From the NCBI GenBank assembly GCA_020632875.1, contig JACKET010000004.1:1-64000 (forward strand): a stretch of 64,000 nt of DNA, given 5' to 3'. Made by a program: the position numbers and the translations under genes. Source of the DNA: Alphaproteobacteria bacterium (GTDB lineage: Bacteria; Myxococcota_A; UBA796; GCA-2862545). A model generated the notes under the pieces. It was not told where the DNA came from, searched no databases, and worked only from the letters and a program-made list of their open reading frames with translations. Positions 27,647 to 36,281 of the stretch are shown piece by piece; positions within the stretch are counted from its first letter, which is position 1; each line of letters begins with the position of its first letter.

Positions 27647-29425
27647 GTGAACGTGCTGCCGCCAGGCGCCACCCTCGGGCGGTTCCGCATCGAAGGCGTG
27701 CTCGGAGAGGGCGCGCTCGCGGTCGTGTACCGCGTGCGGCACGCCGATCTGGGCACCCGGCACGCGCTCAAGGTCCTCAAGGTGCCCCACGAGATCGTCG
27801 TCGAGCGCCTGATGAACGAGGGCCGCGCGCAGGCCGCCCTCCGCCACCCCAACATCGTCGCGGTCACCGACGTGGTCGAGGTGAACGGCTCGCCCGGGCT
27901 CCTCATGGAGTACGTCGAGGGCACCACGCTGAAAGACGTGCTGGCGCGCGGTCGCCTCTCCCTCCAGCAGGCCGAGGCCGTCGGGCGTGGGCTGCTCGCG
28001 GGGGTCGCCGCGGCGCACCGGTCCGGGCTGATCCACCGCGACCTCAAGCCGGCGAACGTGCTGATGGCCATCCAGGGCAACCGGATGGTCCCGAAGATCA
28101 CGGACTTCGGGCTCGTGAAGGCCCTCGACGGCGACACGCCCGGCACCCTCGAGACACGCACGGGCATCGTGCTCGGGACGCCGCAGTACATGGCGCCGGA
28201 GCAGTTCGACGACGCGCGCAACGTCGACCGCCGGGCGGACGTGTTCAGCGTGGGCGTCATCCTCTACGAGCTGGTCTGCGGCCAGCGTCCGTACACGGGC
28301 AAGGGGCTGCTCGAGATCGTCGACCACGCGCGGGCGGGCGCGTACATCCCCATCGAAGAGCGCGTGCCGGAGGTGTCCGAGGGCATGCGGGTCGCCATCG
28401 AGGCCGCCCTGCAGCCCGATCCCGCCGATCGGGTCGGGAACTGCGAGCTCCTCTACCGGATGTGGACGGAGACCGAGACGACAGCAGACCTCGAGGCCAT
28501 CTTCCGGTCGGACGTGATCGAGCGCATCAAGCTCGACACCGAGGCCTCCCTCGAGCGGTACGTCGACCGCCACCCGCCGACCGGAGCGGCGCTCGCGCGC
28601 GACGTGCCGCGTCCCGAGCCCACGGAGGAGCGCTCGACCGAGGAGGTCGACGCGGTGTCCGACACCGGGGTGGTCGGAGCGGCCGGAGCGCCCCCGGTCG
28701 CAGCGGAGCCGCGAGGCGCGACGGCACCGCCGGAGCGGACCGAGGAGACCGACGAGGTCGACGCGGCCGGGTCCACCGCGCTGGTCGCCGCGCTGGTCGT
28801 GCTGGCTGCCGGGGCCGTCGGGCTCGCGCTGATCGCGCTCGTGGGTGCGGGCGCGCTCGCGGTGTTCGCGGGTCCGGTGAAGCAGCCTGCGGGGCCCGTC
28901 GTGGTCGAGCCGGGTGCCGCGGGTCAGGAGCCGGGAGCCCGGAGCCAGGAGCCGGTCGGCGGCCAGGAGCCGGTCGGCGGCCAGGAGCCGGTCGGCGGCC
29001 AGGAGCCGGGAGCCGGGAGCCCGGAGCCAGGAGCCGGGAGCCCGGAGCCAGGAGCCGGGAGCCCGGAGCCCAGGCCCGTGCCGGAGCCTTCGCCAGTGCC
29101 GGTTCCCGTGACCGTCGTGGCTCCTGCGCCCGTTCCCGTGGTCGTGGCGGTCCCCGAGCCGGTGGTGGTCCCCGTGCCCGTGGAAGCGCCCGTGCCCGTC
29201 GGGCCCGCCGTGGTCGCGGTGACCGGCGACCACATCTCGTTCTCACTCCTCTCGGACGACGGGCGCACCCTGACGCCCGGCGAAATCGAGCCTGGAACCT
29301 ACACGATCTACGCGGCGTTCCCCGACGACCCGAACCGCGCGCGGGGCCGGCTGAAGGTCGCGCCGGGGCAGCAGGTGCGGCTCAAGTGCGACGGGCTCGT
29401 GCGGATGTCCTGCGAGCCGTACTGA
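27647..29425 (+). CDS. Membrane Ser/Thr kinase with repeat-rich extracytoplasmic linker
   Basis: 592 residues from GTG at 27647. Kinase domain at residues 5-270: GEGALAVVYRV, HALKVLK, HRDLKPANVLM, ITDFGLVKAL, YMAPEQF. A juxtamembrane stretch rich in Thr/Glu follows, then one long hydrophobic segment (about 375-408: LVAALVVLAAGAVGLALIAL). Outside the membrane is a Pro/Glu/Gly linker with QEPVGG and GSPEPGA repeats, a Pro/Val stretch (PVPVTVVAPAPVPVVV) and a compact ~65-residue terminal domain (DHISFSLLSDDGR...RLKCDGLVRMSCEPY) that may be the sensor. Layout is typical of transmembrane receptor kinases in Myxococcota; the signal is unknown. Confidence 0.85.
   Translation: MNVLPPGATLGRFRIEGVLGEGALAVVYRVRHADLGTRHALKVLKVPHEIVVERLMNEGRAQAALRHPNIVAVTDVVEVNGSPGLLMEYVEGTTLKDVLARGRLSLQQAEAVGRGLLAGVAAAHRSGLIHRDLKPANVLMAIQGNRMVPKITDFGLVKALDGDTPGTLETRTGIVLGTPQYMAPEQFDDARNVDRRADVFSVGVILYELVCGQRPYTGKGLLEIVDHARAGAYIPIEERVPEVSEGMRVAIEAALQPDPADRVGNCELLYRMWTETETTADLEAIFRSDVIERIKLDTEASLERYVDRHPPTGAALARDVPRPEPTEERSTEEVDAVSDTGVVGAAGAPPVAAEPRGATAPPERTEETDEVDAAGSTALVAALVVLAAGAVGLALIALVGAGALAVFAGPVKQPAGPVVVEPGAAGQEPGARSQEPVGGQEPVGGQEPVGGQEPGAGSPEPGAGSPEPGAGSPEPRPVPEPSPVPVPVTVVAPAPVPVVVAVPEPVVVPVPVEAPVPVGPAVVAVTGDHISFSLLSDDGRTLTPGEIEPGTYTIYAAFPDDPNRARGRLKVAPGQQVRLKCDGLVRMSCEPY
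28921..29075 (+). repeat. Tandem 18- and 21-base repeats coding for the kinase linker
   Basis: Three near-identical 18-base units (GGTCGGCGGCCAGGAGCC) coding QEPVGG, flanked by 21-base units (GGGAGCCCGGAGCCAGGAGC plus C) coding GSPEPGA. Unit lengths are multiples of three, so copy-number change keeps the frame. Nucleotide identity between units is nearly complete, pointing to recent slippage. Confidence 0.85.
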
Positions 29426-29480
29426 CGGTCGGGGATCCCGGGGTCTCGCACAGCGAGCCACGGCGCTCTGTGTCGTCGGA

Positions 29481-29808
29481 CGGGATCGGGCTTCGAGCGC
29501 CCAAGGGCATCACGCAGATGACGCAGATGGACGCGGATGACGCAGAAACGAGGCTGTCGTGGGGGCGAGCGTCCTCGTGATCCCGGGCTCCGAAGACCCC
29601 GAGATGATCGTCATGGTGCCGTTCGGCATCGTGATGCTGCTCGCCTCGTTCCTCATCGCGGGGGCGAACTTCGCGGCGGCGTACGGCCTCGGCATGCGGA
29701 GGATGTGGGGACGTCTCGGGGTTCGGGTCGAAAGAGAGGGCCTCCCCACGGACCGGAATCGGGATTCACCAGAGCAGGCGGGTGCTTCGGCGGGCCCGGG
29801 TGAGCGGG
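29481..29808 (+). repeat. Dispersed two-module intergenic repeat, copy 3
   Basis: Module A (GGCTTCGAGCGCCCAAGGGC, CATCACGCAGATGACGCAGA, AAACGAGGC) and module B (GAGAGGGCCTCCCCACGGAC, CGGAATCGGGATTCACCAGA, GCAGGC, GGGTGAGCG) match the other copies, but here about 170 unrelated bases separate them. The insert is open for a short peptide with one hydrophobic segment (MVPFGIVMLLASFLIAGANF), read from 29605; there is no Shine-Dalgarno and I do not call it a gene. The stretch 29426-29964 otherwise holds no supported gene. Confidence 0.75.
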
Positions 29809-29964
29809 TGCGCTGTGGCTCGCTGTGGGCCCGCTGTGCGCGGTCGCCCGCCGAACCCAGACCGGGCTCGCCTCCGCCGGAAGCATCGGGGTTGGTGGGG
29901 CGTTGCTCCCGTCTACGCGACGGCCGACCGGCGTCCGCCGTCAGCCAGGAGATATGCTCCGACT

Positions 29965-30909
29965 GTGCTGCTGCTCCTCGCCCAGGCTGCGTTCGCCGAG
30001 TGTCCGTCGACCTTCACGCCCGACCAGGTCCTGGCGAACGTCGTCGCCGGAGAGGCGGCGTTCCAGGCCGGTGACGCCAGCGCCCTGTCGGATGCGGTCG
30101 TCCTCACGCGGTTCCAGGTGGGCTGCCTGTCCGCGCCGCTCGGCCTCAACGACACGGGCTCGATCTACCGGCTGTGGGCGATGGACGCGTTCGTCGCCCG
30201 CGACAAGGACGCCGCCCGCGCCTACCTCGCGATCGCGAAGGACCTGCAGCCCGACTACGTCTTCTCGCCCGTCGTCGTGCCCGAGTTCCACCCGTTGCGC
30301 GCGATGTACGACGAGATCGAGCCCGAGCCCGTGGCCACGAAGCTGCTCGAGCTCCCGAAGGGGCACTCGGCGCGCGTGAACGGCATCGAGAGCGTCGTGG
30401 TGCCCGTCGGGCAGCCGTTCCTGCTCCAGCAGCTCGACGCGAGCGGGGCCGTGGTGCTGGCGGCGCTCGTCGGGCCGAACGACGCGGTCCCGGTGATGGC
30501 CGGCATGGAGAAGGAGCCCTACGGCTGGGGCCTCTCGGTGCTCGGCAGCGCGCGGGGCTGGGTGCACGACGGGCGGGCGACGCTGGCGGTCGGGCCGGCG
30601 GTGCGCGTCGATCTGCCCATCGTGGCGGGCCTCGGCGCCGACGTGCTCGTCACGGCGGGGCTCTCGGTCGTGAAGGAGGGCGTGGTCCTCGTGCCGGATC
30701 TGCGGGTCGGCGTGCGGTGGGAGGTCGACGGGAACCCGCGCCCGCGGTTCGGTGCCGCGGGGCTCTTCGCGTCGCATGCCTACGCGCCGGTGGCGCCCGG
30801 CGGTGCCCTCACGGTGGGGCTGCGGCTCGGCGGGCTCGATGTCGACGGGATGTTCGGGTACGCGGGCGGCGTGACGGGCGGCGTGGCCGTGGGGCGGGCG
30901 TTCCGCTGA
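29965..30909 (+). CDS. Exported protein of unknown function
   Basis: 314 residues from GTG at 29965, which begins a signal peptide (MLLLLAQAAFAECPS, cleavage after AFA) and follows AGGAGA by 12 bases. The first ~100 residues are helical (TPDQVLANVVAGEAAFQAGD ... KDAARAYLAIAKDLQPDYVF), TPR-like in character. The second half has alternating strands, Gly/Val-rich, ending LGGLDVDGMFGYAGGVTGGV, which could be a small outer-membrane barrel. I do not recognise the family. It is convergent with the lectin-like gene, one base between stops. Confidence 0.7.
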   Translation: MLLLLAQAAFAECPSTFTPDQVLANVVAGEAAFQAGDASALSDAVVLTRFQVGCLSAPLGLNDTGSIYRLWAMDAFVARDKDAARAYLAIAKDLQPDYVFSPVVVPEFHPLRAMYDEIEPEPVATKLLELPKGHSARVNGIESVVVPVGQPFLLQQLDASGAVVLAALVGPNDAVPVMAGMEKEPYGWGLSVLGSARGWVHDGRATLAVGPAVRVDLPIVAGLGADVLVTAGLSVVKEGVVLVPDLRVGVRWEVDGNPRPRFGAAGLFASHAYAPVAPGGALTVGLRLGGLDVDGMFGYAGGVTGGVAVGRAFR

Positions 30910-30910
30910 G

Positions 30911-31561
30911 CTAGCGTCGGCGGGCGAGGGCCCAGAACCCCCACGGCGACGGGCCCGCAGCGGCATCACACCCGCAGATCACGTGCCCCGGCGGGTCGGG
31001 GACCACGACCGGCACGTCGGTGTCGGGCGGCGCGGTGTCGCCGGTCTCGCACACGAACTCCGTGTCGGCCGACTCGCAGATCGCCGCAGCGCCGCCGGCC
31101 GTGCACGGCACGTCGTTCAGGCCGTGCTCCTGCGCGCCGGACCCCGCGAAGTACCACGCGCAGTTCTCGGTACCCGTCAGATCGTCGGGCTGCGCGGGCC
31201 CCCAGGGGATGTACGTCGCATCCGAGCCGTCGCTCCACCGGTAGGAATTGGGCTGGGCGTCGGTGAGGCCCGTCCAGTAGGCGCGGAGGAGCGAGAGCTC
31301 GGTGACCAGCCAGTCGTGCTCGGCTTCGTCCTGCACGTCGACGAGGTGGTAGCCGAAGCCCGCGCACGTCTGGGCGGCGAAGTCCTGCGTGTCGAACTCG
31401 GCCTCGCAGAAGAGGTAGCTGCGGCCCTCGAAGCTCGCCTGCCGGCAGCCCGTGCAGACGGCCTCCTCGTCGACGAGCCCGTCGCGGTCGTCGTCGATGC
31501 CGTTGCAGGCCTCGGGGGTCCCATCCCCGTTCGCGAGCGCGGTGGCGAGCGCCAGGAGCAT
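30911..31561 (-). CDS. Exported C-type lectin-domain protein with MopE-like motif and sorting tail
   Basis: 216 residues. Signal peptide (MLLALATALANGDG), then PEACNGIDDDRDGLVDEEAV, the Asp-rich metal-binding motif seen in MopE and many myxobacterial surface proteins. Residues about 38-165 form a C-type lectin-like domain: GRSYLFCEAEFD, AAQTCAGFGYHLVDVQDEAE, YWTGLTD, the WIG-like/WxDG part RWSDGSDATYIPWGPAQPDD, ENCAWY, NDVPCT and AICE, with four Cys in the conserved places. The tail is Thr/Asp/Pro-rich, then CGCDAAAG + short hydrophobic stretch + ARRR, a short MYXO-CTERM-like end. Likely a surface carbohydrate- or protein-binding protein. Confidence 0.8.
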   Translation of the reverse strand: MLLALATALANGDGTPEACNGIDDDRDGLVDEEAVCTGCRQASFEGRSYLFCEAEFDTQDFAAQTCAGFGYHLVDVQDEAEHDWLVTELSLLRAYWTGLTDAQPNSYRWSDGSDATYIPWGPAQPDDLTGTENCAWYFAGSGAQEHGLNDVPCTAGGAAAICESADTEFVCETGDTAPPDTDVPVVVPDPPGHVICGCDAAAGPSPWGFWALARRR

Positions 31562-31704
31562 GGCCGCAGCGTAGCCCGGCGCGGCCCGGATGACGACCGT
31601 CGACCGCAGTCTGCCGTTTGGACACCTCTGGAATGGGCAAACGCCGACAATGCGATGGCACCGGATCTGCTGAAGGGCCCCGCGACACCAACAAGGAGGT
31701 AGTC

Positions 31705-32052
31705 ATGCGTGGACTCAACAAGATCGTTCTCATCGGCCGTCTGGGCAACCACCCGGAGCTCCGCACCGCCAAGGACGGCGGCGCGTGGTGCAGCCTGTCC
31801 GTCGCCACGGATCGCCTGAAGAAGGAGGGCGACGAGTGGAAGACGGACACCGACTGGCACCAGGTCCGCGTGTTCGGCAAGGACGCCGAGCGCTGCGGCC
31901 AGATGCTCCGGTCGGGCAGCCTCGTGTCCGTCGAGGGGCGGATGACCTACGACCACTGGCAGGACGAAGAGGGCAAGAAGCGCTTCTCGGCGCGCGTCCT
32001 GGCCGACCGGGTCGGGTTCCTCTCCGACCTGCGCGAGCGCGCCTCGGCGTGA
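31705..32052 (+). CDS. ssb: Single-stranded DNA-binding protein
   Basis: 115 residues, one OB-fold: MRGLNKIVLIGRLGNHPELR at the N-terminus, SLSVATDRLKK, DWHQVRVFGKDAE, GSLVSVEGRMTYDHW. It is shorter than housekeeping SSB (about 150-180) and lacks the acidic DDIPF-type C-terminal tip that recruits partner proteins, so it may be a secondary SSB. AAGGAGGT stands four bases before the ATG. A strong hairpin follows the stop. Confidence 0.88.
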   Translation: MRGLNKIVLIGRLGNHPELRTAKDGGAWCSLSVATDRLKKEGDEWKTDTDWHQVRVFGKDAERCGQMLRSGSLVSVEGRMTYDHWQDEEGKKRFSARVLADRVGFLSDLRERASA

Positions 32053-32066
32053 CGCGTCGGCGGGGT

Positions 32067-32090
32067 CCGGGCCCCCTTCGGGGGGCTCGG
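32067..32090 (+). terminator. Strong UUCG hairpin after ssb
   Basis: CCGGGCCCCC - TTCG - GGGGGCTCGG folds into a 10-base-pair stem (one G-U pair) closed by a UUCG tetraloop, 15 bases after the ssb stop. No U-run follows, so it may be an mRNA-stabilising or Rho-assisted hairpin rather than a classical intrinsic terminator. It separates ssb from the amidoligase operon. Confidence 0.6.
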
Positions 32091-32131
32091 GCGACCCTTG
32101 CGAACCGCGGGCCGCGAGATACGCGATCGCC

Positions 32132-32866
32132 ATGCCCCAGAAGCGCGAGGTCCGCCTCGCGGTCCCCCGGTTCATCCAGCCCGACGAGGTCACCTGCGGC
32201 CCGTCGAGCCTCTTGTCCGTCCTTCGCTACCTGGGCGTCGACGGGGCCGGGCTGGACGACGTGATCGCGGCAACTCCCCGCAATCCCGACGGCGGCACGC
32301 TGGCTCCCCACCTCGGCCGCGCCGCGCAGGCGTTCGGCCACCGCTCCCGCATCCGCCCGCTCGCGGTGAAAGTGTTCGACCCGACCTGGTGGAACCTGCC
32401 CCAGGCCGAGGTCCGCGACCGCCTGCGCCGCCGCACGCACGCGCTCCCCGAAGGCGCGCTCCGCCGCGTCCACGAAGCCTGGCTCGCCTACCTCGAGCAG
32501 GGCGGCGAGGTCGTGCTGGGCGAGCTCCGCACGCACCACCTCACCGAGGCGCTCGACCGCGGAACCCCCCTCATCTGCGGGCTCTCCGTCACGTGGCTGT
32601 ACCAGCACCCGCGCGAGATGCCCGACGACAACCGCCCCGACGACATCCACGGCAGCCCCGTGGGCCACTTCGTCGTGGTCACCGGTTACGCCGACGGAGG
32701 CGACGTGTTCTTCGTCTCCGACCCGTGGCCCCACCCCCCGTTCGAGGGGGACTCCACCGAGACCTACGCCGTCGGGCGTCGGCGCCTGCACCAGGCGATC
32801 CTCCTGGGCGACGCGACCCACGACGCGGTCGTGATGGAAGTCTTCCCTCCCGAAGGAGCTCCGTGA
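32132..32866 (+). CDS. C39-like papain-fold peptidase of the amidoligase operon
   Basis: 244 residues. The N-terminal RFIQPDEVTCGPSSLLSVLRYLG carries the Gln (oxyanion, residue 16) and catalytic Cys22 of peptidase C39-like proteins; GHFVVVTGYADG (His about 178) and VSDPWPHPP (Asp about 193) complete the triad. There is no signal peptide and no ABC-transporter domain, so it is a cytosolic member rather than a bacteriocin exporter. It overlaps the ligase gene by four bases (GTGA). Within the operon it is expected to cleave or transfer a peptide or amide bond of the ligase product (inference). Confidence 0.8.
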   Translation: MPQKREVRLAVPRFIQPDEVTCGPSSLLSVLRYLGVDGAGLDDVIAATPRNPDGGTLAPHLGRAAQAFGHRSRIRPLAVKVFDPTWWNLPQAEVRDRLRRRTHALPEGALRRVHEAWLAYLEQGGEVVLGELRTHHLTEALDRGTPLICGLSVTWLYQHPREMPDDNRPDDIHGSPVGHFVVVTGYADGGDVFFVSDPWPHPPFEGDSTETYAVGRRRLHQAILLGDATHDAVVMEVFPPEGAP

Positions 32867-35610
32867 GCCTTCCCCTGCTGTTCGTCGTGTCCGACCCCGA
32901 AGACCTCGGGATCGGCGGTCCCCACGCCGCCACCGCCCTCGCCAGCGACTACCTCGCCGGCCTGCAGGCCGGGCTCCGCGCCGCGCGCCGCGTCGTGAAC
33001 CTCTGCCGCGACCAGGGCTACCTCGCCGACGGCTACTACGTGTCCCTCATCGCCGACGCCCGCGGGCAGGAGGTCGAGCCCAGCATCGACACCGTCGTGG
33101 GCCTCGGAGACGCCGTCGCCACGATGCGGGCCCTCCAGGAGCGGGGCCTGACCGTCGCCGACGACAGCCCGGGAGAGGAGGTCGAAGCCCGGATCCTCGG
33201 GGGCCACGCCCTCGAGACGCGCTTCCGGACCATCGGCCGGCGCGTGCACGAAGCGGTCCCCCACCCCGCCCTGGCCGTCGTGCTGCGGCGGAGCGAGCGC
33301 GGCTGGCGCGTGGTGCGGCTGCGGGCGCTGTCCGTCGCCGATCTGGACGCGGGCGAGCGGGCCCGGCTCGTGGCCGCCGTGACCGGTCGACGCGGGCCCA
33401 CGGGCGCTCCGGCCCCGACCTCCTACTCGCTCGGCGTGTTGTTCGACGAGGCCGACAAGCACAAGCCCTCCACACGCGAGACGATCGACAAACTCGTGCG
33501 CGTCGGGGCGCGCATGGGGGTGCTCGTCGATCCGTTCGGTCCGTCCGACCTCGGGCGGGTGGCGGAGCACGACGCGCTGTTCGTCCGCACCGTCACGGGC
33601 GTCGAAGAGCCGTCGTTCGCGTTCGCGCGACGCGCGGAGTCGCTCGGGATGCCCGTGATCGACGATCCGCGCTCGATCCTGCGCTGCTGCAACAAGGTGT
33701 ACCTCCAGGAGCTCCTGAGCCGCGCGGGGCTGGCCACGCCCCCCACGGTCCTCGCGAACGCGTCCACCACGTTCGAGGAGCTCGCCGACCGCCTCGGCAC
33801 CCCCATCGTCGTGAAGCTGCCCGACGGCTCCTTCTCGAAGGGCGTGGTGAAGGTCACGGATGCCGCGAAGTGGGCGGACCTCGGGCGGAAGTGGTTCGCC
33901 GAGTCCCCGCTGCTGGTGTGCCAGCGCTTCCTGCCCACGCCGTTCGACTGGCGCGTCGGGGTGCTCGACGGGCGGCCGCTCTACGTGGCGCGCTACCACA
34001 TGGCCCGCGGGCACTGGCAGATCGCGAAGAGCACCGAGCGCACGACCCAGTTCGGGCGGGTCGAGGCGCTCCCGCGCATCTCGGCCGACCCGGACGTGGT
34101 GGGCCTGGCCTGCAGCGCCGCGAGCCTCGTCGGGGACGGGCTGTACGGCGTCGATCTGAAGCAGACCGACGACGGCGTCGTGGTCATCGAGATCAACGAC
34201 AACCCGAACCTCGACGCGGGCCAGGAGGACGCGGCCGACGGCGAGGCCGTGTACGAGGACATCCTGCGCTGGTTCTCCGAGCGCGTGGAGCGGCCGGCGC
34301 CCGCGCTGCGCTCGCGCACGACGCGTCCGGACCGACGTCCGCTGCGCATGCCCATCCAGACGGGCCGTCCGCACGTCGAGCCCCCGTACCGCGCGTGGGA
34401 GGTCGTCGGGCTCGAGGTCGAGTACCCCATCGTCGACGCGCGGCTCGAGCCCGTGGGTCTCGTGGCGGACGTGCTCCGCGAGGTCGCCGGGCGGCCCACC
34501 TCCGACACCGAGCTCGGCGTCGTGGGGATGTCGAACGAGATCGTCGACCACGTCCTGGAGCTGAAGACCGTCCAGCCGCTCGCCTCGCTGGTCGACACCG
34601 AGCTCGTCCTGGCCGAGCTCGTGCGGCGCCTGGCCTCGCTCCTCGCCGAGCGCGGCGCGCGCCTGTTCCCCACGGGCATGCACCCGTGGCTCGATCCGAA
34701 GCGGGCGCGGCTGTGGTCGCGGTCCGGGCGGCGGATCTACGCGACCTACGCGCGGCTGTTCGACGTGCAGACGCACGGCTGGGCCAACGTGCAGGCCACC
34801 CACGTGAACCTGCCGCTGGGCTCCGAGGCCGAGGCGGTGGCGATGATGAACGCCGCGCGCCATCTCGTGCCGTACCTGCCGGCGGTCTCGGCGAGCACGC
34901 CGATGTTCGACGCGCGCCTGCAGCCCGCGGTCGACAACCGGCTGGCGTTCATCCTCGAGCACCAGGCGCGCATCCCCGAGTCCTGCGGCGAGCTGGTGCC
35001 CGAGCCGATCGACTCGCTGGCCGGCTACCGCCGCGACGTGCTCGAGCCGATGTACGCCGCGATCGACCGGCTGCCCGACGCCCAGCTCCTGCGGCGCGAG
35101 TACTTCAATGCGCGCGGGGCGGTCTTCAAGTTCAGCCGGCAGTCCATGGAGGTGCGGGTGCTCGACACCCAGGAGTGCATCCGGATGGACGTGGCGATCG
35201 CGGCCTTCGTGCGCCACGGGCTGCGCTGGCTCGCCGAGCGCGGCGGCGCGAACGCCCCGCAGGACGTGCTGATCCGCGACTTCCGCAGCGTCGTCTGGGG
35301 CGGCACCGGCGCACCGGTCTCCGCGCCGCACCTGCTGGACGGGCCCGCCACGGCCCGCGACGTGCTCGGCCTCGTGCTGGCGGGCGCGCGCACGGTCGCC
35401 CCCGCGGAGGAGCAGGGCTATCTCGATCTCGTCGCCGGCATCCTGCGCGAAGGCTCGCTGTCCGAGCGGATGGCGTCCTTCCTCCGTCCCCACGCCGACG
35501 ACCCCGAAGGGCTGTCGCGCGCCACGCGTCGCGTGTACGAGGAGCTCGTCGAATGCCTGGCCGACAACCGCCCGTGGGCGGGCCGGAATCTCGACCTGCC
35601 GTCGTCCTGA
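32863..35610 (+). CDS. RLAN / RimK-like ATP-grasp ligase fused to GCS2 glutamate-cysteine ligase-like domain
   Basis: 915 residues from GTG at 32863. Residues about 1-150: RLAN domain (PLLFVVSDPEDLG, RVVNLCRDQGYLADGYYVSL, ADARGQEVEPSI). Residues about 185-475: ATP-grasp amidoligase (NKVYLQELLSRAGLATPPTV, VVKLPDGSFSKGVVKV, catalytic EINDNPNLDAGQED). After a basic linker, residues about 505-880 are a carboxylate-amine ligase of the GCS2/YbdK type (EVVGLEVEYPIVD, HVLELKT, ATHVNLPLGSE, SMEVRVLDTQECIRMDVAI). Both halves keep catalytic-type acidic residues. The protein could form two successive amide bonds. It is coupled to the peptidase upstream (GTGA) and the NFGA gene downstream (58-base overlap). 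Confidence 0.85.
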   Translation: MSLPLLFVVSDPEDLGIGGPHAATALASDYLAGLQAGLRAARRVVNLCRDQGYLADGYYVSLIADARGQEVEPSIDTVVGLGDAVATMRALQERGLTVADDSPGEEVEARILGGHALETRFRTIGRRVHEAVPHPALAVVLRRSERGWRVVRLRALSVADLDAGERARLVAAVTGRRGPTGAPAPTSYSLGVLFDEADKHKPSTRETIDKLVRVGARMGVLVDPFGPSDLGRVAEHDALFVRTVTGVEEPSFAFARRAESLGMPVIDDPRSILRCCNKVYLQELLSRAGLATPPTVLANASTTFEELADRLGTPIVVKLPDGSFSKGVVKVTDAAKWADLGRKWFAESPLLVCQRFLPTPFDWRVGVLDGRPLYVARYHMARGHWQIAKSTERTTQFGRVEALPRISADPDVVGLACSAASLVGDGLYGVDLKQTDDGVVVIEINDNPNLDAGQEDAADGEAVYEDILRWFSERVERPAPALRSRTTRPDRRPLRMPIQTGRPHVEPPYRAWEVVGLEVEYPIVDARLEPVGLVADVLREVAGRPTSDTELGVVGMSNEIVDHVLELKTVQPLASLVDTELVLAELVRRLASLLAERGARLFPTGMHPWLDPKRARLWSRSGRRIYATYARLFDVQTHGWANVQATHVNLPLGSEAEAVAMMNAARHLVPYLPAVSASTPMFDARLQPAVDNRLAFILEHQARIPESCGELVPEPIDSLAGYRRDVLEPMYAAIDRLPDAQLLRREYFNARGAVFKFSRQSMEVRVLDTQECIRMDVAIAAFVRHGLRWLAERGGANAPQDVLIRDFRSVVWGGTGAPVSAPHLLDGPATARDVLGLVLAGARTVAPAEEQGYLDLVAGILREGSLSERMASFLRPHADDPEGLSRATRRVYEELVECLADNRPWAGRNLDLPSS

Positions 35611-36281
35611 CCTGCGAGCACGCCTCGTGCGAGGCGCCGCCGGGCTGGTCGGTGGATCCGGCGACGCTGGCGTCCCACGCCGGGTGGGACGCGGGGGCGG
35701 CGGAGGTGGCGCGTGCGCTCGGCGACGCGCTCGGCGTGGAGCCGTTCATGGGGCGGTTCACACGGCTGTTCGTCGACCTGAACCGGAGCGCGGACCACCC
35801 CGGCGTGGTGCCGGTGACGACGTTCGGGTTCGAGGTCCCGGCGAATGCGGGCCTCGGCGCCGAAGCGGTGGAGGCGCGGCTCGCGGGCTCCTGGAGGCCT
35901 TTCCGGGATGCGGTGCGCGCGGCCGTGGCCGCGGGGATCGCGGCGCGCGGGGCGGTGGTGCACCTGTCGGTGCACTCGTTCTCCGCCGAGCTCGATCCCG
36001 CGCGAACGTACCCGGTCGGGGTCTTGTTCGACCCGGCGCGGGCCGCGGAGGTCCGTGTGGCCGGCGCGATTCGCGAGGTGCTGCGCCTGCGGGGCCACGA
36101 CGTGCGGCAGAACGAGCCGTACCTCGGCGTGGACGACGGACACACGACGGGGCTGCGCCGGGTTTTCGGGGATCCGGCGTACGCGGGGCTCGAGCTGGAG
36201 CTGAACCAGCGGTTCCTCGGAACGCCCGTGTGGGACGGGCTCGTCGCGGATCTGGTCGAGGCGGTGCGGGAGTCGGTGTGA
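35553..36281 (+). CDS. N-formylglutamate amidohydrolase family protein
   Basis: 242 residues from ATG at 35553, inside the end of the ligase gene. Typical NFGA features: VVLTCEHASCEAPPGW (zinc-site CEHAS), HAGWDAGAAEVARALGDALG, FVDLNRSADHPGVV, and VVHLSVHSFSAELD (second metal-binding/catalytic His segment). In histidine degradation this family removes formate from N-formylglutamate, but family members also sit in amidoligase operons, as here, without hut genes. Likely role: hydrolysis of an amide intermediate or product of the neighbouring ligase. Confidence 0.82.
   Translation: MPGRQPPVGGPESRPAVVLTCEHASCEAPPGWSVDPATLASHAGWDAGAAEVARALGDALGVEPFMGRFTRLFVDLNRSADHPGVVPVTTFGFEVPANAGLGAEAVEARLAGSWRPFRDAVRAAVAAGIAARGAVVHLSVHSFSAELDPARTYPVGVLFDPARAAEVRVAGAIREVLRLRGHDVRQNEPYLGVDDGHTTGLRRVFGDPAYAGLELELNQRFLGTPVWDGLVADLVEAVRESV

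Noticed and set aside
29559..30074. Plus-strand frame with one hydrophobic segment inside repeat copy 3
   Set aside because: No ribosome-binding site; its second half is repeat module B read as protein.
31618..31651. TTGGAC ... GACAAT as promoter for ssb
   Set aside because: The spacer is 22 bases, too long for a sigma70-type promoter.
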